Origin: CAVYGB01 sp046734815
GTDB taxonomy: Bacteria; Myxococcota_A; Polyangia; Fen-1088
Assembly: GCA_046734815.1 (NCBI GenBank)
Contig: JBKPRZ010000502.1
Location: forward strand, 1-12,849
Direction of reading: 5' to 3'
Length of the DNA stretch: 12,849 nucleotides
In this document: piece after piece, positions 8,167 through 12,849 of the stretch
Position numbering within the stretch: position 1 is the first letter of the stretch
Layout of the letters: each line of letters opens with the position of its first letter
Notes under the pieces: model-generated
Database searches by the model: none
What the model was told of the DNA's origin: nothing
What the model saw: only the letters and a program-made list of their open reading frames with translations
Position numbers and translations under genes: made by a program

Positions 8167-8195
8167 GGCGGGGACGGGCTTTCAGGCACCCCGCC
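8167..8195 (+). terminator. Hairpin just after rsmB
   Basis: GGCGGGG (8167-8173) pairs perfectly with CCCCGCC (8189-8195) across a 15-base loop, four bases after the rsmB stop. There is no T-tract and the next gene starts 20 bases later, so this could be a weak terminator or simply GC-rich sequence. Confidence 0.3.
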
Positions 8196-8215
8196 CGACC
8201 TGGTAGATCGTGGCC

Positions 8216-9379
8216 ATGCAACGCCGGGTCTTTCTGGGCGCCCTGCCTCTGCTGGCCGCGCCGCTGTCGCGGGCGCGGGCGGCCGCGAAGCTGGACCTCC
8301 GCTCGTTCGAGCGCGGTCGCATCGTCAAGGCGGCCCGCGCCTACCTGGGTGAAAAGCCGATCACGGTGACCGCCAGCGCCTGCCCGCGCAGCGCCGGCGG
8401 CAAGCACGACTATTACTCCGAGGCCGACTACTGGTGGCCCGACCCCAAGGACCCCAAGGCGCCGTACATCCAGCGCGACGGCGAGACCAACCCGGACAAC
8501 TTCGACGACCACCGCAAGGCCATGCGCCGGCTGAGCGTGCAGATGCCGGCCCTGGCCGCCGCCTGGCTGGTGACGAAGGAACGCCGGTTCGCCGACCACG
8601 CCGTCGCGCACCTGCGCGCCTGGTTCGTCGACGCCGATACCTCGATGACCCCGCACCTGCTGTATTCGCAGGCCATCCGCAACAAGGTCAGCGGGCGCAG
8701 CATCGGGGTGATCGACACGCTCCACCTGGTCGAGGTGGCGCGCGCCACCAGCGTGCTGGCCGACACCGGCGGGATCTCGGCCACCGACCGTGACGGCGTG
8801 AAGAAGTGGTTCGGGCAATACCTCACCTGGATGACCACGCACGAATACGGCACCACCGAGCGCGACGCCAAGAACAACCACGGCACCTGCTGGGTGCTGC
8901 AGGCGGCGGAGTTCGCGCGGCTGACCGGCAACCAGACCGTCAGCGCCGACTGCCGCGACCGCTACAAGAAGATCCTGCTGCCCGGGCAGCTGGCCCCCGA
9001 CGGGAGCTTTCCCCAGGAGCTGCGGCGGACCAAGCCCTACGGCTACTCGCTGTTCAACATCGACGTGATGGCGGGCGTCTGCCAGGTCCTGTCCTCGCCG
9101 CAAGACAACCTGTGGACCTTCCATCTGCCCGACGGCCGCGGGATGGACAAAGCGATGGCGTACATCTACCCGTTCATCGCCGACAAGAAGAAGTGGCCGC
9201 TCAAGCCCGACGTCATGTACTGGAAGGAGTGGCCCATCCGCCACCCTTGCCTGCTGTTCGGCGGGCTCGCGCTCGGCCGCAGCGAATACGTCGACCTGTG
9301 GAAGAAGCTCGACGGCGACCCCAAGGTCGACGAGGTGATCCGCAACTTCCCCATCCGCCAACCCGTGCTGTGGGTGTAA
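8216..9379 (+). CDS. Tat-exported alginate lyase family protein (PL5-like)
   Basis: 387 residues from the ATG at 8216. The N-terminus QRRVFLGALPLLAAPLSRA-RA is a twin-arginine signal with a likely cleavage after residue 22-24, so the protein is exported folded. The mature part matches the alginate lyase family (Pfam Alginate_lyase): YWWPDPKDPKAPYIQRDGE and TNPDNFDDHR near residues 72-100, DTSMTPHLLYSQAI and IGVIDTLHLVE in the middle, then K219-W226 with N221-H222, and R270...Y277 in the LRRTKPYGYSLFNID segment. In the Sphingomonas A1-III enzyme the catalytic residues are N191, H192, R239 and Y246; here the order and spacing (R to Y seven residues) agree. Beta-elimination on a uronate polysaccharide is likely, but the substrate is not certain because the family is broad. 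A GTG at 8210 is an alternative start that adds two residues. No other polysaccharide gene is adjacent. Confidence 0.88.
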   Translation: MQRRVFLGALPLLAAPLSRARAAAKLDLRSFERGRIVKAARAYLGEKPITVTASACPRSAGGKHDYYSEADYWWPDPKDPKAPYIQRDGETNPDNFDDHRKAMRRLSVQMPALAAAWLVTKERRFADHAVAHLRAWFVDADTSMTPHLLYSQAIRNKVSGRSIGVIDTLHLVEVARATSVLADTGGISATDRDGVKKWFGQYLTWMTTHEYGTTERDAKNNHGTCWVLQAAEFARLTGNQTVSADCRDRYKKILLPGQLAPDGSFPQELRRTKPYGYSLFNIDVMAGVCQVLSSPQDNLWTFHLPDGRGMDKAMAYIYPFIADKKKWPLKPDVMYWKEWPIRHPCLLFGGLALGRSEYVDLWKKLDGDPKVDEVIRNFPIRQPVLWV

Positions 9380-9390
9380 GACGCGGGGAA

Positions 9391-9407
9391 GAGGGCGCTG
9401 CGCGCCC
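9391..9407 (+). terminator. Hairpin downstream of the alginate lyase gene
   Basis: GGGCGC (9393-9398) pairs with GCGCCC (9402-9407) around a TGC loop, about 14 bases after the TAA of the lyase gene. The stem can extend with a small bulge into the flanking GAG/CTC. There is no T-tract. It may terminate the plus-strand transcript. Confidence 0.4.
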
Positions 9408-9567
9408 CCTCCCCCGAGCCCTCTCCCCGGACAGGGCCAGGTTGATCAGATCGTAGAAATTGTCGGGTGTCTCCGCCGGGCAAGCCCGGCTACGAACGCT
9501 GAAAGTCGCGATTTTGGAGTGTTTGCCCTCGCCCCGCGCGAGCGGGGAGAGGGAGGGGTGAGGGGGG
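9405..9567. repeat. Hairpin-rich intergenic segment with imperfect terminal inverted repeats
   Basis: The C-rich stretch at 9405-9430 is, allowing small gaps, the complement of the G-rich stretch at 9542-9567; the core CCCTCTCCCCG (9419-9429) pairs exactly with CGGGGAGAGGG (9543-9553). About 112 bases lie between. Inside are CCGGGC-AA-GCCCGG (9476-9489) and the arm CCCTCGCCCCGC (9526-9537), which pairs with GCGGGGAGAGGG (9542-9553) with one mismatch around GCGA. The base composition of the middle differs from the flanking genes. No open frame of interest is present. It resembles the dispersed palindromic intergenic repeats found in many high-GC genomes, or a small non-autonomous element; it also sits where converging transcripts meet. 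Confidence 0.45.
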
Positions 9568-9575
9568 CCTGGCTC

Positions 9576-10757
9576 TCACAACACCCGCAAGACCCAGCAC
9601 TTCAGGTGCGCGGTCTCCGGCACCCCCAGCAACTCCGGGTGATCCCGCCCCGCCCCTAGCCGCGCGACCACCTGCACCTGCTTTCCGGCGTCCTGCGCCG
9701 CCGCCTCGACGATTCCATCCCAATCCCCGCGGCTGATCCGACCCGAACACGAGCACGCGACCGTCAGCCCCGCCGGCGCGGTCAGGCGCAGGCCGCGCAG
9801 CACCAGCTCCTTGTAGGCGCGCTGGGCGGCGCCGGCCTCGCTGCGGCGCTTGGCCAGGGCCGGCGGATCCAGCACCACCACGTCGAAGCGTTCGCCCGCG
9901 CCCTCCAGGGTGCGCAGCAGATCGAAGGCGTTGGCTCGCCGGACCTCCAGGTTGGCAAGGCCGTTGCGGGTGGCGTTGGCCCGCGCCCGCTCGACCGCCG
10001 CCTCGTTCTCGTCGGTGGCCAGCACAGCGCCGCCCCGGCGAGCGAGGGCCAGCGCAAAGCCGCCGTGGTAGGTGAACGCATCCAGCGCCCGCGCCCCGGC
10101 CGGCGCCAGCTGGGCGACGATCTGGTGGTTGTCGGCCTGATCGAGGAATCCGCCGGTCTTGTGGTCCTCCAGCAGGTCCGCCTCCAGCTGGTTGGCGGCA
10201 AGCTGGTACACCACCCGCGCCGGTCCCTCGCCGACCAGCACCCCGCGCCGGCGGGGCAGCTGCTCGAAGTCGCGCGCCGAACCGTCGTTGCGCTCGATCA
10301 CCAGCCGCGCGTCCAGCCGCTGCTGCAGCAAGCGGGCGATGGCCGGCAAGGCCGCGTCCATCGCCCCCGCGGTGGTCTGCACCACCAGCGCGTCGGCGTA
10401 GCGGTCCACGAACAGCCCCGGCAGGGCGTCGCTCTCGCCGTGCACGATCCGGTAGCCGTCCCGCTCGCGCGCCAGGCCCCCCCGACGGGCCAGCGCCGGC
10501 CCCAGCCGCGCGGCCACCAGGTCGATCAGCGGCGGCGGCTCGCCCGACGGGCCAGCGGCGAAGCTGAACATGCGCAGCGCGATCGGCGAGCGCGCCGACC
10601 AGCTGGCCAGGCCCAGCTCCTGCCCGCGCGGGTCGACCACGCGCACCAGGTCGGGTCCACCTTCCAGCGCGTCGGTGGCCGGGCCGCGCACGACGTCCTG
10701 GCGAAAGATCCAGGGGTGGCGAGCCGACACCCGGGCCCGCCCGCGCGGTCCCACCAC
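9576..10757 (-). CDS. rlmI: 23S rRNA (cytosine-5) methyltransferase RlmI-like
   Basis: About 393 residues from a GTG at 10757, almost the length of E. coli RlmI (396). Residues 1-75 form a PUA-type RNA-binding domain (ARVSARHPWIFRQDVV near the start). The middle contains GESDALPGLFVDRYADALVV and LLEDHKTGGFLDQADNH, both conserved in this family. Residues 220-393 are the SAM methyltransferase: ARALDAFTYHGGFALALARRG (read in parts), ATDENEAAVERARANATRNG, FDVVVLDPPALAKRRSEAG, and ACSCSGRIS with C335 and C337, then the DHPELLGVPETAHLKCWVLRV end. E. coli RlmI makes m5C1962 in 23S rRNA; the same role is likely. The frame stays open far upstream, up to an ATG at 10961, but that part overlaps the barrel gene and reads as shadow sequence. 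The family start and the preceding TAG at 10776-10774 favour GTG 10757 (or 10754), 16 bases after the barrel gene, suggesting co-transcription. Confidence 0.9.
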   Translation of the reverse strand: MVGPRGRARVSARHPWIFRQDVVRGPATDALEGGPDLVRVVDPRGQELGLASWSARSPIALRMFSFAAGPSGEPPPLIDLVAARLGPALARRGGLARERDGYRIVHGESDALPGLFVDRYADALVVQTTAGAMDAALPAIARLLQQRLDARLVIERNDGSARDFEQLPRRRGVLVGEGPARVVYQLAANQLEADLLEDHKTGGFLDQADNHQIVAQLAPAGARALDAFTYHGGFALALARRGGAVLATDENEAAVERARANATRNGLANLEVRRANAFDLLRTLEGAGERFDVVVLDPPALAKRRSEAGAAQRAYKELVLRGLRLTAPAGLTVACSCSGRISRGDWDGIVEAAAQDAGKQVQVVARLGAGRDHPELLGVPETAHLKCWVLRVL

Positions 10758-10773
10758 CGCGGTGCGCGGGTCG

Positions 10774-11358
10774 CTAGAACTGGATCTCGGCACCGATTCC
10801 CAGGTCGAACAGCCGTACCTGCGGGTCCAGGCCCCGGGCCTCGTCGACCACCGCCGCCCCCAGCACGCTGCCCACCTCGATCCCCAGGCCCAGCCATTCA
10901 TAGAGGAAGTACTTGACCCCCGCCGAGATCCGCAGCGCCGCGCCGAAAGCGCCGTCGGCACCGTCGTGGAACAGGAACACCGGCCCCAGCAGCGCGCCGG
11001 CGTAAGGCACCAGCGGGATGTCGGTCTGCAGCTTGTAGCGGATGCCGCCCAGCACGTCGGTGAAGGTGGCCACCTGCGCGCCCGCTGCGCCGCGGTCTGC
11101 GTCCGACTGCGCGTCGATCATGTCGAAGCGCAGGTCCAGCCACAGGCTGCCGGCGATCTGATAGCCGTAGTCCACCGCCGCGGCCACCCCGTGAAATCCG
11201 CTGGCCACGCCATAGCCGGCGCCGACCGAGAGGGCGTTGTCCTTGCGGAACGGATGCGGCCCGCGCAAAAATGGTTCGTCGGCTGCGGCGCCCGTGGCCA
11301 GCACGGTCACCGATCCGGCGAGAACGAGAGGAACGAACACGCGCACGGCACGCAGCAT
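10774..11358 (-). CDS. Outer-membrane beta-barrel protein
   Basis: 194 residues. Residues 1-26 are a Sec signal peptide: MLRAVRVFVPLVLAGSVTVL, then ATGAAA with probable cleavage before D27. The mature chain shows alternating polar/hydrophobic segments of about 10 residues typical of an eight-stranded barrel, such as ALSVGAGYGVASG, VAAAVDYGYQIAGSLWLDLR, VLGGIRYKLQTD, PLVPYAGALLGPVFLF, ALRISAGVKYFLYEWLGLGI and the final RLFDLGIGAEIQF. The C-terminal Phe is the usual signal recognised by the BAM machinery. No specific family or ligand can be named. The gene is followed by rlmI after 16 bases, and its first 65 bases overlap the start of the divergent lipoprotein gene. Confidence 0.85.
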   Translation of the reverse strand: MLRAVRVFVPLVLAGSVTVLATGAAADEPFLRGPHPFRKDNALSVGAGYGVASGFHGVAAAVDYGYQIAGSLWLDLRFDMIDAQSDADRGAAGAQVATFTDVLGGIRYKLQTDIPLVPYAGALLGPVFLFHDGADGAFGAALRISAGVKYFLYEWLGLGIEVGSVLGAAVVDEARGLDPQVRLFDLGIGAEIQF

Positions 11359-11680
11359 AGCCCTGGCCCTGGCCGCTTGTCTCGCGCTCGGGTGCGCGCG
11401 CCCCTACAGCGGCCCCAAGACCCTGGCCGCCTTCGGCGCCGGCGTGCTGATGTCCAGCGCCGCGCTGTGGGCGCTGGCGGATCGCAGGGAGCACCCGACC
11501 GCCGCGCGGGTGGGCATGGCCGGCGCGCTGGTGGGCGCGGGGATGGCCGCAGGCGCGGGCGCCTGGCTGGCCAGCTCGGTCGGCTGCCGGGCGGACCCCG
11601 ACTGCGCCGAGGGAGAAGCCTGCCGCGAGATCCCGGCCCCGCCGGGGCGCGAGCCCTACAAGCAGTGCATGCCCCGCTGA
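11294..11680 (+). CDS. Small cysteine-rich lipoprotein (hypothetical)
   Basis: The clear part runs from TARSIALALAACLALGC, a lipoprotein signal ending in the lipobox Cys encoded near 11391, to the stop at 11678-11680. After the Cys come two Gly/Ala-rich hydrophobic helices (TLAAFGAGVLMSSAALWALA and RVGMAGALVGAGMAAGAGAW) and a cysteine-rich tail, GCRADPDCAEGEACREIP...QCMPR, with the C-x3-D-x-D-C spacing pattern (C-RADPD-C-AEGEA-C) common in myxobacterial surface proteins. The start is unclear: GTG 11294 is the nearest standard codon and gives 128 residues with a long n-region; TTG 11237 is further. AGAGGA at 11326-11331 precedes ACG codons at 11339 and 11345 and an ATA at 11357. Every standard choice overlaps the 5' end of the divergent barrel gene. 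Function unknown. Confidence 0.6.
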   Translation: MASTVTDPARTRGTNTRTARSIALALAACLALGCARPYSGPKTLAAFGAGVLMSSAALWALADRREHPTAARVGMAGALVGAGMAAGAGAWLASSVGCRADPDCAEGEACREIPAPPGREPYKQCMPR

Positions 11681-11691
11681 CTCAGGCGGGG
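11672..11691. terminator. Hairpin over the convergent lipoprotein and sigma-factor stops
   Basis: CCCCGC (11672-11677) pairs with GCGGGG (11686-11691) around an 8-base loop that contains the plus-strand TGA (11678-11680) and the minus-strand TGA (11684-11682). There is no T-tract. It is a candidate bidirectional terminator where two genes end one base apart. Confidence 0.4.
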
Positions 11692-12620
11692 GGCGCGGGC
11701 GGGCGGGCCAGTGCGCGCAGCTTATCGGGGTTGAGCACCATGTAGATGGCCTGCACCCGGCGGTCGGGAGAAAATTCGAGGGCCACCGTGCGTTCCAGGC
11801 CGGCGGGGTCGAAGACCAGCGCGCCGGGCAGGCCGTTGAGGGTGGCGGGCTGCGCGCGCAGCTGCAGGTCGATGCCGGCCGCGCGCATCTTGGTGGCCAG
11901 GCCGACGAAGAAGCGCACGATGCGGTCGGCGCCGATGACCGGCTTGAGCGCGGCGGGGCGCCGGCCGCCGCCGTCGGACAGCAGGCGGGCGTTCTCGGCC
12001 AGCATGGCCCCCAGGGTGGCGGCGTCGCCGGTGTAGGCGGCCTGGAGGAAGGCGCTGGTCAGCGCCCGTCCCTCCTCGGGCGAGGGGCGGTAGCGGGGCG
12101 GGTTGCGATCGCTCTGCAGGTGCTGGCGGCCGCGCGCGGCCAGCTGCCGGCAAGCGGCGGGCGATGACTCCAGCACCTCCGCCACGGTCTCGAACTCCAT
12201 CTCGAACACGTCGTGCAGCAGGAAGGCTGCCCGCTCGAGCGGGCTCAGCCGCTCGAGCAGCAGCAGCAGCCCGAACGACAGGTCGCGCAGCAGATCGCTG
12301 CCGGCGGCCGGATCCGGATCGGGCTGGTCGGTCAGGATCGGCTCGGGCAGCCAGGAGCCCACGTATTGCTCGCGCACGGTGCGCGCCGCCTTCAGCCGGT
12401 CCAGGCACAGGCGCACCACGATGCGGGTGAGGTACGCGCGCAGCGCGCCCCGCTGGTGCTCGGGCGCGCTCTGCCAGCGCAGGTACGCGTCCTGGACCAC
12501 GTCCTCCGCCTCGGCCGCCGACCCCAGCATGCGGTAGGCGACACCCTGAAGGTGCCGGCGGTGGGCCTCGAACGCGGTCTGATCGGGGCGCGGCGGGTGC
12601 ACGTCAGGCCAGCATGGCAC
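11682..12620 (-). CDS. ECF41-type RNA polymerase sigma factor with SnoaL-like C-terminal domain
   Basis: 312 residues from GTG 12620. Residues 15-85 are sigma region 2 (FEAHRRHLQGVAYRMLGSAA, AEDVVQDAYLRWQ). The linker carries the ECF41 signature WLPEP at 90-94. Residues 110-170 are region 4 (LSPLERAAFLLHDVFEMEFE, then VAEVLESSPAACRQLAARGR). Residues 185-302 form a SnoaL-like domain with the ECF41 motifs DGGG (216-219) and NPDKL (297-301). In ECF41 factors this fused domain replaces a separate anti-sigma factor and controls activity. The group usually transcribes its own operon with a neighbouring carboxymuconolactone decarboxylase, oxidoreductase or epimerase gene. Here the 3' end of a decarboxylase-family gene is directly upstream. 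A second GTG at 12602, two bases after that gene's stop, is an alternative start; GTG 12620 overlaps it by 17 bases. Either implies translational coupling. The sensed signal is unknown. Confidence 0.93.
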   Translation of the reverse strand: MPCWPDVHPPRPDQTAFEAHRRHLQGVAYRMLGSAAEAEDVVQDAYLRWQSAPEHQRGALRAYLTRIVVRLCLDRLKAARTVREQYVGSWLPEPILTDQPDPDPAAGSDLLRDLSFGLLLLLERLSPLERAAFLLHDVFEMEFETVAEVLESSPAACRQLAARGRQHLQSDRNPPRYRPSPEEGRALTSAFLQAAYTGDAATLGAMLAENARLLSDGGGRRPAALKPVIGADRIVRFFVGLATKMRAAGIDLQLRAQPATLNGLPGALVFDPAGLERTVALEFSPDRRVQAIYMVLNPDKLRALARPPAPPA

Positions 12621-12849
12621 GGGCGGGGGCGGCCGGTGGCAGGACGTCGACCCCGCCGACCCGCAGCCGCTGGCACGCCCGGCCGTGCCCGAGCGCGTAT
12701 TTGACCAGCGGGTAGACGCGGGTGGCGGCCACGGCGAAGGTCAGGGTCACGAGCGCCCGCTCGCCCCAGATCCGTACCACCTCGGCCCGCAGGTCGTCGA
12801 GCTCGGGGGCGCGCGCCAGCGCCGCGCGCGCGAAGCGCAGCCCCAGCGC
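12604..12849 (-). CDS. Carboxymuconolactone decarboxylase / AhpD-like family protein, C-terminal end
   Basis: An open frame enters from the right edge and ends at TGA 12606-12604, giving the last 81 residues. It reads ...RFARAALARAPELDDLRAEV, then VRIWGERALVTLTFAVAATR, VYPLVKYALGHGRACQRLRV, and a short Ala/Pro tail. The WGERALVTLTFAVA helix and the YPLVKYALGHGRACQRL segment are typical of the C-terminus of the decarboxylase-family proteins paired with ECF41 sigma factors. The CxxC active site, if present, lies outside the window. The stop overlaps or abuts the sigma-factor start, so the two genes form one operon, with the shared ECF41-dependent promoter expected further right. The assignment is moderately secure because only the end is visible; the partnership supports it. 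Confidence 0.7.
   Translation of the reverse strand, partial: ALGLRFARAALARAPELDDLRAEVVRIWGERALVTLTFAVAATRVYPLVKYALGHGRACQRLRVGGVDVLPPAAPARAMLA

Noticed and set aside
10758..10961. Extended ATG start of rlmI at 10961
   Set aside because: The extra 68 residues are Trp/Arg/Ser-rich shadow of the barrel gene; the family begins at the GTG near 10757.
10570..11745. Plus-strand frame of 391 codons
   Set aside because: It overlaps rlmI, the barrel gene and the lipoprotein in another frame and has no protein-like conservation.

Overview
The window is very GC-rich, with the strong third-position G/C bias that makes spurious frames open on both strands. The gene content suggests a myxobacterium-like member of Myxococcota: a DUF4388/PATAN protein, a cysteine-rich C-x-D-x-D-C lipoprotein, a secreted Gly-X-Y protein, an ECF41 sigma factor and several hybrid regulators. 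That placement is an inference; no rRNA, tRNA or other strict marker is present. There is no CRISPR array, transposase, prophage or integron.

Layout. (1) 1-1470, minus: the N-terminal 490 residues of a secreted protein with collagen-like Gly-X-Y blocks, cut by the left edge. (2) 1471-1655: a divergent intergenic region with three inverted repeats, one ending 5 bases before the next start. (3) 1656-4114, plus: a winged-helix + GHKL-ATPase + DUF4325 regulator, a stand-alone LigD-type 3'-phosphoesterase, and a DUF4388 protein. (4) 4111-6644, minus: a GntR/LacI hybrid repressor and, upstream of it, a glutamate dehydrogenase. The repressor and the DUF4388 gene have overlapping stop codons inside a large hairpin. 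(5) 6748-9379, plus: RsmB (16S rRNA m5C methyltransferase), divergent from the dehydrogenase, then a Tat-exported alginate-lyase-family protein. (6) 9380-9575: an intergenic region with hairpins and imperfect terminal inverted repeats. (7) 9576-11358, minus: an outer-membrane beta-barrel protein followed 16 bases later by RlmI (23S rRNA m5C methyltransferase) on a GTG start. (8) 11294-11680, plus: a small lipoprotein whose 5' end overlaps the divergent barrel gene. (9) 11682-12849, minus: an ECF41 sigma factor with a SnoaL-like C-terminal domain, preceded by the 3' end of a carboxymuconolactone-decarboxylase-family gene cut by the right edge.

How the genes work together. The only well-established functional unit is the CMD-ECF41 pair, a known ECF41 arrangement. 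The rest mixes housekeeping genes (two rRNA cytosine-5 methyltransferases, glutamate dehydrogenase) with single regulators and envelope proteins. I see no multi-gene defence, secretion or biosynthetic system. The least characterised items are the ATP-binding/winged-helix/DUF4325 protein with its palindromic upstream region, the orphan phosphoesterase, and the start of the small lipoprotein gene.
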